A stretch of DNA of 43,385 nucleotides from Candidatus Methanomethylophilaceae archaeon (GCA_017461225.1 JAFTYV010000037.1:1-43385); one strand, 5' to 3'; counted from the first letter of the stretch, positions 1 to 10,490 are shown. Program-made: numbers and translations. Notes: a model not told the origin generated them from the sequence alone.

Positions 1-504
1 CGACGACCACAATCATAATACGTCGGATTCCGATGCAGAAGACGGCCTTTCGGCCTGTTTTTGTGTGTGGTAACCAAAACGAACGAAAGGCCACTTCTTA
101 TCCCTTGTCCAGCACATCGATCGCGCAGGGTGTCAGCCCCTGTGCTGAGTCTAGAAAATCAATTAGTATGTGTCAAACTCGGGTTAAAAATGGTAAAACT
201 GTTGTCCACAAAACCATTTTTGATGAGAGATACAGATATAGTTCTGAATACAACATCGGAGTGCCACTGCTAGCTATTTGCGGTGATATGAGCATTGCGT
301 GCACAGCTAGCAACAAACATCTACACAATTCAGATTACGTATGGGAGTACGAAATAACAAAAAATTGATGATATCCTATGTATTGCTGATGGTAAAAACG
401 GCCACGTATAGTGAACCCACTTTTATCCAACTTTTTAAGAAATGTTAAGAAGTTTGTAAAAAGTTTTTCCCAACCGTACGATGGTGGTCGTAGGGGGTCC
501 GATC
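1..504. other. AT-rich gene-free stretch downstream of the RNA polymerase operon
   Basis: I see no convincing gene here. The short open frames give unconserved-looking peptides, and the base composition is clearly more AT-rich than the rest of the window. Visible structures are a GGCC-tttc-GGCC hairpin (44-55) followed by a T run on the plus strand, a perfect 7-base inverted repeat CAGCACA/TGTGCTG (110-116 and 141-147), and a second one GCTAGCT/AGCTAGC (269-275 and 305-311). On the minus strand 430-470 reads as repeated T runs just after the nusA stop, which fits an archaeal T-rich terminator. An unrecognised structured RNA cannot be excluded. Confidence 0.5.
430..471 (-). terminator. T-rich terminator of the RNA polymerase operon
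   Basis: Read on the minus strand, the DNA 35-75 bases after the nusA stop contains several runs of T (TTTTT near 460-466 and further T-rich tracts to 430) in an otherwise GC-rich genome. Oligo-T tracts are the usual termination signal of archaeal RNA polymerase. No gene follows on this strand inside the window, so this probably ends the rpoH-nusA transcript. Confidence 0.5.
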
Positions 505-933
505 TCAGTCCACGCTGATGCTCTGGATCTCGTGATGCCTGTTCACGATGTCCCTGGCGATGCGCAGATTCTTACCGGCCTTGCCGATCGCACGGCCCTT
601 GAGTTTGGGATCTACGGTGACGGTGGCGTGAGTGATGTTTCCGCGCTGCTCGATAACGACCTTCTGAGGATTGTAGATGTGGAAGACGTTCTTGACGAAC
701 TGCTCGGGATCCTCCGAGTACTCGACGACCTGGATGTTCTTCCCGGTCTTGTCCTTGAGCTTTATGACGTGCTCTCCCTTCTTTCCAACAGCGATGTTTC
801 CCTGTCCCTTCTCGACAACGAACACGAGCTTGTCCTCTGTGTCCATGCAATCGATGGCGTTCGCCTTGGTGATCTGCTCGAAGAGCGAGATGTACCTGAG
901 CGTGTCCTCGGTAAGTACGATATCTGCGGACAT
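505..933 (-). CDS. nusA: NusA-like KH-domain transcription factor
   Basis: Archaeal NusA-family protein of 142 residues. It consists essentially of two KH RNA-binding domains and lacks the N-terminal polymerase-binding and S1 domains of bacterial NusA. The first KH loop reads GKKGEHV (about residues 50-56) and the second GKAGKNLRIA (about 116-125), both GxxG type. It is the last gene of the polymerase operon, the family's usual position after rpl30e, and probably acts in transcription elongation or termination. The start is taken at ATG 933; a GTG at 942 would overlap the L30e stop and add three residues. In many archaea rps12 and rps7 follow, but here only gene-free DNA is seen. Confidence 0.93.
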   Translation of the reverse strand: MSADIVLTEDTLRYISLFEQITKANAIDCMDTEDKLVFVVEKGQGNIAVGKKGEHVIKLKDKTGKNIQVVEYSEDPEQFVKNVFHIYNPQKVVIEQRGNITHATVTVDPKLKGRAIGKAGKNLRIARDIVNRHHEIQSISVD

Positions 934-938
934 GATTC

Positions 939-1226
939 TCACAGCGTTAAGATGTTGGAGCTACCTTTGTCGATGATCACAAGGGCAGACACGGAGAAGG
1001 GTTTTCCACAGAGTGCACCGAGCTCCATGTTGTTACCGGTGTACACGTGCGTCTTGACACCGAGGTCTCCCTTCAGCTCTGCGCTGGGGCAGTTCCTGGC
1101 GAGGATGACCATCTGGGCCTTTCCCTCTTTGACTGCTTTGGTTGTCTGCTCTACTCCGAACTCCACCTTTCCGGTGGTGATCGCAGATTTCAATGCTCTG
1201 CTGATGTCGATTTTCTCGTCGCTCAT
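939..1226 (-). CDS. rpl30e: Large-subunit ribosomal protein L30e
   Basis: A 95-residue L30e, a member of the L7Ae/L30e/S12e RNA-binding fold. It begins [15 protein letters not shown] and contains the family pattern [16 protein letters not shown] followed by [15 protein letters not shown]. In archaea it sits between rpoA2 and nusA, as here. The ATG at 1226 overlaps the rpoA2 stop (1223-1225) as ATGA, and its own stop overlaps the possible GTG start of nusA, so the three genes are translationally coupled. It is a structural component of the 50S subunit. Confidence 0.95.
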   Translation of the reverse strand: MSDEKIDISRALKSAITTGKVEFGVEQTTKAVKEGKAQMVILARNCPSAELKGDLGVKTHVYTGNNMELGALCGKPFSVSALVIIDKGSSNILTL

Positions 1227-2674
1227 TCTTTATCCCCCTTTCTGGGTGTGTAAATAAGGTTTACTGCACCGGTTCCGAGTGTGACCGGCTGTCCTACGAT
1301 GATGTTCTCGGTAACTCCCTCAAGGTGGTCGACCTCTCCCACCATCGCGGCGTGCAGAAGATGTGCTGCGGTGATCTCGAAAGCCGCCCTGGCGAGGACC
1401 GAGGACTTCTTTCCGGATACACCGTGTCTTCCGATGGCCTTCACATAACCGTCGTTGGTCATGAGATCGGCCACGAGCATGATGTGTCTGATGTCAACAT
1501 CGAGACCCGCCTCTCCGAGGGTCCCCATGGCTTCGTGGATGATGGAGTTCCTGGCCGCCTCGATACCGAGGACGTCGGCCACCTCCAGGATGCTGTTCGT
1601 CATGACGTTCTCAGCATCCACTCCCTCGACCTTGAGGACCTCCTTGAGGTTGCTTCCCTCTGTGACGATCTTCCAGGAGCCCTCCGTCTTGGACAGGACG
1701 GCCCTGGTGATGCCATCGATACCCTTTATCTTGGCACCCTTGATGGCATCGTACATCACCTGGAGTTTCTTGTATGAAGGCTCGTCGGAGGAGACGACGA
1801 TGTCGAATCCGACCATCTCGACCATTCCGCGCACCGCCTTCACCTTGTTCAGCCTCTCGACGATGTCATCGGGCCTGATGCCCTTGGACTCCATCTTGCG
1901 TACATCGGGATTGATGATCAGCCTCATGTTGGTGATATCGGTCTCGATGGAGGCTATGTCGAGCAGGGACGTCATCTCGATGTTGGATGCGACATGACGT
2001 GCCACGTTCTCATCCTCGGCTGCGATGCCGGTGAGGGGGATGTCCATGGACGGTGTGCTGGGCACACGCCTGGCATCCACGATCTCGATGAGACGGGGCA
2101 GACCCTGTGTGACGTTGATGTTCGCGACTCCCGCGTAGTGGAACGTACGCATGTTCATCTGCGTACCGGGCTCTCCGATGGAGTGCGCGGCCATGACACC
2201 GGCGGACTCGTTCTGGTCCATCAGGTGCGCTGTGTACATCCTGTACGCGGTCTCTATGAGCTGCCTGCAGATACCGTCGTCGAAGTCCGCGTTCTTGATG
2301 CGGGCCGCGATGTCGACGATGATCTTCATGGGGAGCTCGACGGTCAGTCCCTTCTCGGTCCTGACCTCCTCGGAGATCCTCTTGAGCCTGAGCTCGCCCT
2401 CGCTGAACTCGTAGAACTCTGTGACCTCCTCCATGGGTTCGATCACGACCTCCTCCACGGCCTTCTTGGCCTTGGACGAGGACGATGCGGGCCTCTTCCC
2501 GATCTTCGCGATGATCGAGGCGGCCTCCTCCTCGGAGAGTCCGAGGTCGACCAGCTCGGCCTCACCGGCCGCGCTGATCGCGCTGAGCGTGTTGTACCTG
2601 GTGAGCAGGAGCGCTGCGGTCTCCTCGCTGACATCCCTGTTGATCAGGGCCTTCATGGTGTCCTTCTTGGCCAT
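1223..2674 (-). CDS. rpoA2: DNA-directed RNA polymerase subunit A'' with N-terminal extension
   Basis: C-terminal part of the archaeal largest polymerase subunit, 483 residues. The core starts near residue 95 and contains the hallmarks [20 protein letters not shown] (trigger loop and bridge region, about 160-180) and the C-terminal [19 protein letters not shown]. Typical A'' proteins are roughly 380-400 residues. The extra ~90 residues are an N-terminal helical module with [13 protein letters not shown] and [19 protein letters not shown], resembling a helix-hairpin-helix DNA-binding unit, then a Ser/Lys linker. ATG 2674 is chosen because GGAGGTGA lies six bases before it inside the rpoA1 tail; an upstream GTG at 2680 overlaps the rpoA1 stop. 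Confidence 0.97.
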   Translation of the reverse strand: MAKKDTMKALINRDVSEETAALLLTRYNTLSAISAAGEAELVDLGLSEEEAASIIAKIGKRPASSSSKAKKAVEEVVIEPMEEVTEFYEFSEGELRLKRISEEVRTEKGLTVELPMKIIVDIAARIKNADFDDGICRQLIETAYRMYTAHLMDQNESAGVMAAHSIGEPGTQMNMRTFHYAGVANINVTQGLPRLIEIVDARRVPSTPSMDIPLTGIAAEDENVARHVASNIEMTSLLDIASIETDITNMRLIINPDVRKMESKGIRPDDIVERLNKVKAVRGMVEMVGFDIVVSSDEPSYKKLQVMYDAIKGAKIKGIDGITRAVLSKTEGSWKIVTEGSNLKEVLKVEGVDAENVMTNSILEVADVLGIEAARNSIIHEAMGTLGEAGLDVDIRHIMLVADLMTNDGYVKAIGRHGVSGKKSSVLARAAFEITAAHLLHAAMVGEVDHLEGVTENIIVGQPVTLGTGAVNLIYTPRKGDKE

Positions 2675-2676
2675 TA

Positions 2677-5484
2677 TCACTCACCTCCTCCGTCGTAGTC
2701 CATGTCGAGGTCGTCGTAGTCCTCGCTCTCGTCCTCCTCGATGTACTCCATCTCGTCCTTCTCGAGGGATCCGTAGTCCCCTCCGATGTCCTTGGTGTCG
2801 ATGTGGAGCAGTTCGTCAGCCCTGTCTCCCAGGACCTCCGCGAAGAGGTCGTCGAGGTCGATGGCCTTACCCCTGACGGTCCTGGCGGGGTCGACCCCGT
2901 CCTCACCGTACCTGAACTGGACGACGGTTCCGATGGTGTTCCTGACGGTTCCGTCGGAAGTCAGCTTGAGGTCCTCCAGAGCGGAGACGAGCCTCCTCTG
3001 CATGTATCCGGACCTGGATGTCCTGACCGCGGTATCGACCAGTCCCTCCCTTCCTCCCATGGCGTGGAAGAAGAACTCGGTGGGCGAGAGTCCGGACTTG
3101 TAGGAGTTGGAGCAGAATCCCCTGGCGTACGCGCCGAGGTCCCCCTTCTCGAAGTGGGGGAGGGTCCTGTCCCAGTATCCCCTGGACAGCCTCTCTCCAC
3201 GGACGGCCTGCTGACCGACGCAACCCGCCATCTGGGACAGGTTGAGCATGGATCCACGGGCACCGGCCTTGGCCATGATGACCGCGGGGTTGGTCATTCC
3301 GAGGTGCTTACCCGCGATGCGTCCGGCCTCGTCACGTGCCTTTCCGAGGACCTGCATGACCTCCACCTCGAGGGTCTCCCTGAGGGAGCGTCCGGGCATC
3401 TGGGCGAGGGTTCCGTCCTGATAGGACTGGACGAGGTCCGTCACCTTGTCGATGCACTCCTGGCTGTGGTTGGAGATCTGGAGCGCCGCCTCGGCGGGGA
3501 TGTCCTCGTCGCCGATTCCGGTGCTGAAACCGTGGTTCATCAGGGCACCGAGTGCGATCCTCGTGACCTGGTTGATGAACTGCGCCGCACGGTCGGAACC
3601 GTAGTCGCGGGCGATGCGGTCCAGGATCTTACCCTTGCTGTTGCCGATTCCCTTGACGTCGATGGTTCCGCAGAGGAGCTGTCCGTCGCGGATCTTGACG
3701 TACGCGTCGTACTCGCACTCCTCCTTCCTGCACACGGAGCAGTTCTGGCAGATGTTCGATTTGAACGTCGTGCGGAAGTCGGCGGGCAGGACTGTGGAGA
3801 ACAGCTGCTTGCCGGTCCAGTAGGGCTCCCCGGTCGCCTCGTCGATGAACGGCGCGGGCATCTCGATGTCGGAGAGCTTGAACATGACGTTCGCCGCCTC
3901 GAACCTGTCGAAGCGGGGGTTGTTGTGGGTGAGGAAGTACGCACCCGTGATGTGGTCGTGGATGGCACCGATGATGGGTCCTCCGTACCTGGGGGAGAGG
4001 ATGTTCTCCTGGACCTGCATGAGGATGCGTGCCTCGGCACGGGCCTCGTCGGACTGCAGGACGTGCAGGTTCATCTCGTCCCCGTCGAAGTCCGCGTTGT
4101 AGGGGGGACACACGCAGAGGTTGAACCTGAAGGTGCGTCCGGGCATGATGCGGACACGGTGGGCCATCATGGACATCCTGTGGAGCGAGGGCTGCCTGTT
4201 GAACAGGACGACGTCGCCGTCGACGAGCTGCCTCTCGACGGTGTAGTCGATGTCGATTCCCTCGGACACGTCCGCGCAGTTCCTCTCGGTGACCCTGATC
4301 CTCCTGCCGTCGGAACGTATGACGTAGTTCACTCCGGGGAGGTAGGGGTTGTCGTTGGGGGGTGCGGGACCGCGTGCGACCATCTCCCTGATCTTCGCGA
4401 TGTTGTGCTCGTTCACGTGGACGGGCACGGTGAGCTCCCTGGCCGCGAATATGGGCACTCCGACCTCGTTGATGGAGAGCAGGGGGTCGGGGGAGATGAC
4501 GGTACGCGCGGAGAAGTTGACACGCTTTCCGGACAGGTTGGATCTGAAACGACCCTCCTTACCCTTCAGCCTCTGCGTGAGCGTCTTGAGGGGACGGCCG
4601 GACCTGTGCCTCGCAGGGGGGATTCCGGACGTCTGGTTGTCGAAGTACGTGGTGACGTGGTACTGGAGCAGCTCCCACAGGTCCTCGACGATCAGCTGGG
4701 GTGCACCGGCGTCGCGGTTCTCCCTGAGCCTCTGGTTGATCCTGAGGACGTCGACGAGCTTGTGGGTGAGGTCGTCCTCCGACCTGTCTCCGGAGTCCAG
4801 TGTGATGGACGGCCTGACGGTGACGGGGGGCACGGCGAGTGCGGTGAGGACCATCCACTCGGGCCTGCAGGTGGAGGGGTCGATTCCGAGGGTGACGAGG
4901 TCGTCGTCGGGGATCCTCTCGAGCCTCTCGCGCACCTCCTTGGGCGTGAGCTTGTGGTTGTCCTCGACCTCCCTGAAGGTCGTGGGCTTGTCGAGCTTGA
5001 TCTTGATCTGCTCGCATCCGCAGTAGGGGCAGATGCCCTTGCCGGATGCGTCCTTGGCGGTCTCCTTGGAGAAGTTCTTGACCTCGATGGTGCCTCCTCC
5101 GAGCTCCTCCATCTTGTCCATGCTCTCCCTGCGGGCCTGGATCTGGTCCTCGGAGAGCATGAGCCTGCCGCACTGGCAGCAGGTGGACTCGAGCAGCATC
5201 TTGATGTCCTTGATGAATCCGACGTGGATGACGGGCATCGCCAGGTCGATGTGTCCGAAGTGTCCGGGACACTCGTCGACCTTGCATCCGCAGGTCTTAC
5301 AGCGGAGTCCGGGCTCGATGACTCCCATGTGGGGGTCCATCAGACCCATGTCGATGGGGTAACCCTCGTCGTCGTACGTGTCCGCGGTGATGATCTTGGT
5401 TGCGGACATCTTCCTGATCTCCTCGGGGGAGACGCAGGAGAACTTGATCGATCCGATCCTCTTGGTGATTCCACGTATTGTCAT
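2677..5484 (-). CDS. rpoA1: DNA-directed RNA polymerase subunit A'
   Basis: N-terminal part of the largest polymerase subunit (935 residues), forming the clamp and the catalytic Mg site. It shows the zinc motif CKTCGC...CPGHFGH (about residues 62-78), a second Cys pair CCQCG near 110, CPYCGC near 165, and the catalytic [12 protein letters not shown] at about 463-474. The start [15 protein letters not shown] at 5484 overlaps the rpoB stop as ATGA; the open frame continues about 55 codons further upstream inside rpoB but that part lacks family similarity. The protein ends in a strongly acidic tail of about 30 residues rich in Glu, Asp and Tyr. Confidence 0.98.
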   Translation of the reverse strand: MTIRGITKRIGSIKFSCVSPEEIRKMSATKIITADTYDDEGYPIDMGLMDPHMGVIEPGLRCKTCGCKVDECPGHFGHIDLAMPVIHVGFIKDIKMLLESTCCQCGRLMLSEDQIQARRESMDKMEELGGGTIEVKNFSKETAKDASGKGICPYCGCEQIKIKLDKPTTFREVEDNHKLTPKEVRERLERIPDDDLVTLGIDPSTCRPEWMVLTALAVPPVTVRPSITLDSGDRSEDDLTHKLVDVLRINQRLRENRDAGAPQLIVEDLWELLQYHVTTYFDNQTSGIPPARHRSGRPLKTLTQRLKGKEGRFRSNLSGKRVNFSARTVISPDPLLSINEVGVPIFAARELTVPVHVNEHNIAKIREMVARGPAPPNDNPYLPGVNYVIRSDGRRIRVTERNCADVSEGIDIDYTVERQLVDGDVVLFNRQPSLHRMSMMAHRVRIMPGRTFRFNLCVCPPYNADFDGDEMNLHVLQSDEARAEARILMQVQENILSPRYGGPIIGAIHDHITGAYFLTHNNPRFDRFEAANVMFKLSDIEMPAPFIDEATGEPYWTGKQLFSTVLPADFRTTFKSNICQNCSVCRKEECEYDAYVKIRDGQLLCGTIDVKGIGNSKGKILDRIARDYGSDRAAQFINQVTRIALGALMNHGFSTGIGDEDIPAEAALQISNHSQECIDKVTDLVQSYQDGTLAQMPGRSLRETLEVEVMQVLGKARDEAGRIAGKHLGMTNPAVIMAKAGARGSMLNLSQMAGCVGQQAVRGERLSRGYWDRTLPHFEKGDLGAYARGFCSNSYKSGLSPTEFFFHAMGGREGLVDTAVRTSRSGYMQRRLVSALEDLKLTSDGTVRNTIGTVVQFRYGEDGVDPARTVRGKAIDLDDLFAEVLGDRADELLHIDTKDIGGDYGSLEKDEMEYIEEDESEDYDDLDMDYDGGGE

Positions 5485-8400
5485 CTCAAATCCTCCAGCT
5501 GGAGCCTCATGGCTACACCAAGAGACAGGAGCTCGTCCATCAGCAGCTTGAAGGCGTACGATGTCTGGACGAGGTAGATGCTTGTGTTGTTCTTGCACAC
5601 GGGACAGTACAGCGAGCCGTGCCTGTCCATGATGGCGATGTGTCCGCACTTGGGGTTGCCGCAGATGTACTGCTGGGTCCCGTCGGACTCGTCGAGCAGA
5701 CGGTCCTTGATGACCATGGCGGCTCCGTGACCGATGAGACAGTCACGCTCCATCTCTCCGAACCTGAGTCCTCCCTGCCTGGAACGACCCTCGGTGGGCT
5801 GCCTGGTGAGGATCTGGACGGGTCCCCTGGACCTGACGTGCATCTTACCGCTGACCATGTGGTGCAGCTTCTCGTAGAAGATGACACCGGTGTAGACGTC
5901 GGCCTGGATCATGCGTCCGGTCCTTCCGTCGTACATGACCTCCTTTCCGGAGTCCTTGAACCCGTTCCTGACGAGTCCGTCGCGGATGGAGTCCTCGTTC
6001 TCACCGGAGAACGCGGTACCGTCGATGATGCGGCCCTCCATGGATCCGACCTTTCCGGCGATCATCTCGAGCACGTGCCCGATGGTCATACGGGAGGGGA
6101 TTCCGTGGGGGTTGACGACGAGGTCGGGTGTGACACCGTCGGCGGTGAAGGGCATGTCGCACTGGTCGACGAGCCTTCCGACGACTCCCTTCTGTCCGAA
6201 CCTGGAGCAGAACTTGTCACCGAGCTCGGGGATCCTCTCGTCCCTGACCTTGACACGGACGAGCCTGGAGCCGTTCTCGGACTCGGTGATCATGACGGAG
6301 TCGACGTAACCCTTCTCGCCGGGCCTGACGGTGACGGACGTCTCCCTCCTCTTCTGGGGGGTGAGGAAGTCCGTCTCCTCCTCCAGGAACCTGGGCGGGG
6401 AGGTCTTTCCGATGAGGACGTCGGATCCGGTGACCTCGCTCTCGGGCGAGATGAGTCCGTCCTCTCCGAGGGATGCGTACGCGAGGTCGGCGCGTGCACC
6501 CATGATGTCGGGGGAGGGGATCTCGAAGTGGTCCTCCTGTCCTCCGGGGTAGCGGCGCTCCTCCGCACGGTAGGACCTCATGAAGGTGGACCTTCCGAGA
6601 CCCCTCTGGACGGAGCTCTTGTTCATGACGAGCGCATCCTCGATGTTGTATCCGTGGTAGGAGAGGACCGCGATGCAGAAGTTCTGACCGGCGGGCCTGT
6701 GGCTGTATCCCATGAACTGCATGGTCTGCGTCTGGACCATGGGGACCTGGGGGTACTGCATGAGGTGGCCCCTGGTGTCGGGCCTGATGCGGTAGTTGGC
6801 CGTGGGGATACCCAGTGCCTGCTTACCCATTCCCGCACCCATGGTGATACGGGGTGCGGAGTTGTGCTCGGGGTAGGGGACGATACCGGACGCCACTCCG
6901 AGGATGATCATGGGGTCGATCTCCATGTGGGTGTACTTCTCCTGCACCTTGCCGGGCACGGTGAACTCCTCGTCGCACCACCTGCACCTGAGCACGGCGT
7001 CGCCGTCCTTGCCGGGGTTCATCCAGTCGGCGTCGGTGGGCGAGAGCGCGTGGTTGCAGCAGGGGCACCTGCGGGGGGTGTCGTACGCGTCGACGAGGAC
7101 GAGCGCGTCCTCCTCCTCCTCGGCGTCGAGCCACTCGATGATTCCCTCGCGGAACATGTCCCCCCATCTGACCTTGCCGTCGCGGATCCCCTCGATGTGC
7201 TTCCTGGTGATGTTGAGCCTTCCCTTGTCGACGATGAGCAGGGGCCTCCTGAGACGTCCCTCGTCGCAGTTGATGATGACCTCGCCCATCTCCTCGTCGT
7301 AGCGGATGTTGATCTCGTTGGAGATGAGACCGCACCTCCTGCGGGACCTGATCTCGTTGACGAGCTTCCTGGCGTCGGAGTGGACACCGACGAGGTCCCC
7401 GTTGACGAAGACACGGACTCCCGTTCCGGTCTTGACGGACTCGATGTCGAGCTCCCTGAGCATCCACTTGATGTCGGACTCGGGGAATCCCTCGGAGATG
7501 TCGATGATGAGCGCGGCGTTCTTCACGAGACCGCAGTTCTGACCCTCGGGTGTCTCGGAGGGGCAGAGCCTTCCCCACTGGGTGGGGTGAAGGTCACGGG
7601 CCTCGAAGTGGGGCTGGCTCCTGGTCAGGGAGGACGTGATCCTCCTGAGGTGGGACATTGCGGACAGGTTGGACGTCCTGTCGAGCAGCTGGGACACACC
7701 GGCGCGTCCGCCGACCCAGTTACCGGTGGCGAGCGCGTGGAGCAGCTTGTGGGTGAGGAGGTCGGGGCGGATGGAGGAGGCGATGTTGATGTCGCTCTTC
7801 TTCCTTCCCCAGTTCCTCTCGAGCTGGTACTTGAGGTCCTTCATGAGGCTGCTGAAGCTGGTCCTGAAGAGGTCCTCCATGAGGTCGCCGGACAGCTTGA
7901 GCCTCTTGTTGGCGTAGTGGTCCTTGTCGTCCTCCTTCCTCTTGCCGAGCGAGAGCTCGAGGACGGAGCGGGCGACACGTCCGAGGAAGATCGCCTTCTT
8001 CATGCGGTCCGCCTCGGTGTCACCGAGGTGGGGCAGCAGCGAGCGGTCGAGGATGGACTCGACCTTCTTCGTCCTGTACTCCTTCGCCTGGCCGGCGGCG
8101 AAGTTCCTCTCCAGGAAGAGAATGGCGTCCTCCTGGGTGTGGTAACCGTTGGGTGCGTAGGTCTTCTTGTCGAAAGAGGACTCGATGTTGGCGTACACGA
8201 TGTTGGCCATCGCGTCGTCGGAGACGATCGTCTCGAAGATCTCGGCGTCGGACTCCATTCCGAGGGCCTTCATCAGGGCGACGAGGGGGATGGAACCGGA
8301 TGCGACGGGGACGGAGACCATGACCATGCCGTCCTTCTTCTTCTCGACGAGTGTGAGGGCGCGGTATCCGTCCTTCTGGGAGAAGACCTTGGCAACTTCG

Positions 8401-9083
8401 ACTGCCGCGCCGTATTTCTCGTTGTACTCGACCATGACCCTGTTGGGTGCGAGGTCCTCGAGCGTGATCAGGACCCTCTCGGTACCTCCGATGATGAAGT
8501 ACCCTCCGGGCTCCCTGGGGTCCTCCTTCTGCCTGACGAGCTCCGCGGTGTACTCGGAGTCGGTGAGGGAGTGCTCCATGTGCCTCTCCAGGACCTGCCT
8601 GTTGAGGTTGCAGCCGTTGGACTTGACCATCATGGGGAGGTCCCCGACGTGGATCCATTTCTCGCTCTCGGGGATGTCCTTCTCGACGCCGTCCTCGTAG
8701 ATCTCGAAGTGGACGTACACGGGGGACATGTAGTTGAGGTTCCTGAGCCTGGCCTCCATGGGGGTCAGCTCGTGGCTGTATCCGTTGGCCTCCATGACCT
8801 TGGGCTCGTCGATGCGTATGGTGGGCTTGGCCTGGATGTCGACGTTCCCGTCCTCGTCCCTCTTCCTGCCGATGTGGATCTCGATGTTCCTGCCGTTGGT
8901 GCGCTCGGGGTCGAGCTTGATGATACCGCGGTCGGCGTCATCGGTGGGGACCCTGATGTCGTCCACGATCCTCTGCATCCTGCTGTTGTTGCTCTCGGAT
9001 GTGGCGAGGAAATCGTTGAAGGACGAGATGTGGTGGTTGACGATGTTGTGCTCTGTGAAGTACAGTTTGACTAGATCCCTCAA
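5481..9083 (-). CDS. rpoB: DNA-directed RNA polymerase subunit B (unsplit)
   Basis: Full-length archaeal second-largest subunit, 1200 residues in a single chain. Most euryarchaeal methanogens and haloarchaea have it split into B'' and B', so the single gene supports a Thermoplasmata-type lineage. Recognisable parts include [15 protein letters not shown] (about 505-519), the [17 protein letters not shown] and [13 protein letters not shown] segments that line the active centre, and a C-terminal zinc finger CGNPKCGH...CPVC. An extra CPCC...CRWC cluster lies near residues 670-705, just before [10 protein letters not shown]. The only reasonable start is TTG at 9083, preceded by GAGGGGGT eight bases upstream. 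The stop overlaps the rpoA1 ATG. Confidence 0.98.
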   Translation of the reverse strand: MRDLVKLYFTEHNIVNHHISSFNDFLATSESNNSRMQRIVDDIRVPTDDADRGIIKLDPERTNGRNIEIHIGRKRDEDGNVDIQAKPTIRIDEPKVMEANGYSHELTPMEARLRNLNYMSPVYVHFEIYEDGVEKDIPESEKWIHVGDLPMMVKSNGCNLNRQVLERHMEHSLTDSEYTAELVRQKEDPREPGGYFIIGGTERVLITLEDLAPNRVMVEYNEKYGAAVEVAKVFSQKDGYRALTLVEKKKDGMVMVSVPVASGSIPLVALMKALGMESDAEIFETIVSDDAMANIVYANIESSFDKKTYAPNGYHTQEDAILFLERNFAAGQAKEYRTKKVESILDRSLLPHLGDTEADRMKKAIFLGRVARSVLELSLGKRKEDDKDHYANKRLKLSGDLMEDLFRTSFSSLMKDLKYQLERNWGRKKSDINIASSIRPDLLTHKLLHALATGNWVGGRAGVSQLLDRTSNLSAMSHLRRITSSLTRSQPHFEARDLHPTQWGRLCPSETPEGQNCGLVKNAALIIDISEGFPESDIKWMLRELDIESVKTGTGVRVFVNGDLVGVHSDARKLVNEIRSRRRCGLISNEINIRYDEEMGEVIINCDEGRLRRPLLIVDKGRLNITRKHIEGIRDGKVRWGDMFREGIIEWLDAEEEEDALVLVDAYDTPRRCPCCNHALSPTDADWMNPGKDGDAVLRCRWCDEEFTVPGKVQEKYTHMEIDPMIILGVASGIVPYPEHNSAPRITMGAGMGKQALGIPTANYRIRPDTRGHLMQYPQVPMVQTQTMQFMGYSHRPAGQNFCIAVLSYHGYNIEDALVMNKSSVQRGLGRSTFMRSYRAEERRYPGGQEDHFEIPSPDIMGARADLAYASLGEDGLISPESEVTGSDVLIGKTSPPRFLEEETDFLTPQKRRETSVTVRPGEKGYVDSVMITESENGSRLVRVKVRDERIPELGDKFCSRFGQKGVVGRLVDQCDMPFTADGVTPDLVVNPHGIPSRMTIGHVLEMIAGKVGSMEGRIIDGTAFSGENEDSIRDGLVRNGFKDSGKEVMYDGRTGRMIQADVYTGVIFYEKLHHMVSGKMHVRSRGPVQILTRQPTEGRSRQGGLRFGEMERDCLIGHGAAMVIKDRLLDESDGTQQYICGNPKCGHIAIMDRHGSLYCPVCKNNTSIYLVQTSYAFKLLMDELLSLGVAMRLQLEDLR

Positions 9084-9088
9084 AAGAA

Positions 9089-9355
9089 TTACCCCCTCGT
9101 TACGAGCCTGTAGCCCACGAACTCCTGGGCCGTTTCGCTCTTCCTTACGACTTTGATCACACGGCCCTCGTCGATGGGTCCGTGGATGCTCTCCAGGATC
9201 TTGATTCCAGGATCGCTCTTCCTGACCTTGGGGAGCTGGTCACGGGTCATGCCTTTTCTGGCGAGGACCTCGTCGGCCTCCTCCTCGGACAGGAGATGGT
9301 GCTCGGGCACGAGCCTGTGCTTGAGCACGTTAAACGAGATATTGTCTGCTGCCAA
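9089..9355 (-). CDS. rpoH: DNA-directed RNA polymerase subunit H
   Basis: Small archaeal polymerase subunit equivalent to the C-terminal domain of eukaryotic Rpb5, 88 residues. The family pattern [19 protein letters not shown] is near the N-terminus and ends with VGYRLVTRG. It is the first gene of the polymerase operon and ends six bases before the rpoB start. I prefer TTG 9355 because AGGTGA lies five bases before it; a GTG at 9364 is an alternative adding three residues. There is no ATG upstream in frame, so this gene and rpoB both use rare starts. Confidence 0.95.
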   Translation of the reverse strand: MAADNISFNVLKHRLVPEHHLLSEEEADEVLARKGMTRDQLPKVRKSDPGIKILESIHGPIDEGRVIKVVRKSETAQEFVGYRLVTRG

Positions 9356-9464
9356 GTGATTCACCTACTTTTACCCAGTCCGGTCAACTGGAAACCAGTT
9401 TGCGAGAAGTATTGTGCATTTCATTCCTCATACTTGATCCGCCGTCGATCGCTCATGAAGTCCA

Positions 9465-9541
9465 TGGCGGGCCTGAAGGGATTCGAACCCTTGACCACCT
9501 GATTAAAAGTCAGATGCTCTACCTAGCTGAGCTACAGGCCC
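9465..9541 (-). tRNA. tRNA-Lys (anticodon TTT)
   Basis: Cloverleaf on the minus strand. The acceptor arm GGGCCTG pairs with CAGGCCC, the D arm is GCTC...GAGC, the anticodon stem TCTGA/TCAGG encloses loop CTTTTAA with anticodon TTT, and the T arm is AGGG-TTCGAAT-CCCT. The discriminator base is G and CCA follows directly in the DNA. No intron is seen. A TATA element at 9585-9594 lies about 45 bases upstream, so the precursor probably carries a short 5' leader. The body is nearly identical to the tRNA-Lys at 18752. Confidence 0.97.
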
Positions 9542-9584
9542 ATGGATAGCGTTTAAGCTTGTACTTGAAGGGGATAAGTCCCCC

Positions 9585-9594
9585 ATATATAATA
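9585..9594 (-). promoter_or_regulatory. TATA box for tRNA-Lys(TTT)
   Basis: The minus strand reads TATTATATAT in a short AT-rich patch between trmI and the tRNA. Its distance to the mature tRNA 5' end (about 45 bases) predicts initiation near 9562 and a leader of about 20 bases that RNase P would remove. A small hairpin GGGGA-taag-TCCCC (9570-9583) sits between the TATA box and the predicted start. Confidence 0.6.
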
Positions 9595-9629
9595 CTTCGT
9601 ATTGAAGCGGTGGGGAGGGGGAACCGTCC

Positions 9630-10409
9630 TCAGACGGACCTCCCGGACCTCCTGCGCGCGAACACGAGGTAGCCCGTATGGCCGAGCATCTCGAACGACG
9701 GCCTCACGCCGCCGGGGTGGACCTCGAGTCCGCGCTGCATGTTCTCGAACGACACCACGTTGGAGTACCCGCGCTCACGGAGGGCCTTCACGATCTCCTC
9801 GGCCTGGTTCATGTTGGGGACGTACGCGCACACCCTCCCGCCGGGGCGGAGATGCGGCTCCAAGTTGTCGAGGGCGAGCCACGGGTCGGGCATGTCCATC
9901 GTCAGGGCGTCGGCCTGCCAGTCGATGTCGAGCTCGATCTCCCTGGCGTCACCGATGCGGTAGGACCAGTACCTGTCGAGCCCCACCCTGGCCACGTTCC
10001 TCTGGGCGCGCTGCGCGTTGTCCTCGCGGAGCTCCAGGGTCAGGACGCTGCCGGAGGGTGCGACGGCGTGGAGCAGGGCGGTGGTGAGTCCGCCGGATCC
10101 GGCCCCGACCTCTATGACGCGGTCCCCGCACTTGACGTCGCAGTGGAGCAGGATGGACGCGGCGTCCTTGGGGATGATGACCTGCGCCCCGCGGTCCAGG
10201 GACTCCATCAGTTCGACCACGCCGGGACGGAAGACCGTGTACTCGCGACCGACGATGGTGATCACGTCACCCTCGTCCAGGTCCCTGAAGCGGTTGCCGT
10301 CGATGGCCCCGAGGGACTGCACCTTCATCATGCCGAAGGTCAACCTCATCCAGTACCTCTTGCCGTTGGCATCCTCTATGTAGACTGTCTCGTTCTCCTG
10401 GAATGGCAT
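9630..10409 (-). CDS. trmI: tRNA (adenine-N1)-methyltransferase TrmI
   Basis: SAM-dependent class I methyltransferase of 259 residues matching archaeal TrmI, which makes m1A at positions 57/58 in the T loop of tRNAs. The N-terminal beta domain (residues 1-80) is followed by the SAM site VIEVGAGSGGLTTALL (about 99-114) and the catalytic-region motif MDMPDPW near 170, then PGGRVCAYVPNMNQ and a C-terminal RPSFEMLGHTGYLVFARR. The ATG at 10409 has a TATA-like GTTATTA about 25 bases upstream. A tRNA gene lies just downstream. The next gene upstream, proS, is separated by two GC-rich hairpins, so trmI probably has its own promoter. Confidence 0.93.
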   Translation of the reverse strand: MPFQENETVYIEDANGKRYWMRLTFGMMKVQSLGAIDGNRFRDLDEGDVITIVGREYTVFRPGVVELMESLDRGAQVIIPKDAASILLHCDVKCGDRVIEVGAGSGGLTTALLHAVAPSGSVLTLELREDNAQRAQRNVARVGLDRYWSYRIGDAREIELDIDWQADALTMDMPDPWLALDNLEPHLRPGGRVCAYVPNMNQAEEIVKALRERGYSNVVSFENMQRGLEVHPGGVRPSFEMLGHTGYLVFARRRSGRSV

Positions 10410-10443
10410 GCCCGGGCCAACGGGCTCTCATGTAATAACGGTG

Positions 10444-10480
10444 TCGGGGGGAGGCCCCCCGACGGCGGCCCCGGGGGGCC
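10444..10480 (-). terminator. Two GC-rich hairpins after proS
   Basis: Directly after the proS stop there are two near-perfect stem-loops in tandem: TCGGGGGG-AGG-CCCCCCGA (10444-10462, 8-base stem) and GGCCCC-GG-GGGGCC (10467-10480, 6-base stem). They lie between convergently irrelevant genes on the same strand, where a 3' end is expected. No long T run follows. Similar tandem hairpins occur after ilvE and after EF-1B. Confidence 0.5.
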
Positions 10481-10490
10481 CTGGTTTGAC

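Noticed and set aside
33-368. Short open frames in the AT-rich first 480 bases
   Set aside because: No ribosome-binding site, no family pattern and atypical composition.
2803-5577. Open frame of about 924 codons opposite rpoA1
   Set aside because: Same antisense effect; the composition is low-complexity and it crosses the rpoA1/rpoB boundary.
5485-5649. Upstream extension of rpoA1 by 55 codons
   Set aside because: This part lies inside rpoB in another frame and has no family similarity; the ATGA overlap start at 5484 gives the standard A' N-terminus.
5478-9074. Very long open frame (about 1198 codons) on the strand opposite rpoB
   Set aside because: It mirrors rpoB codon for codon. In GC-rich genes with strongly biased codons the antisense frame often lacks stops. 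The peptide is rich in Asp, Val, Leu and Gly with no family pattern.
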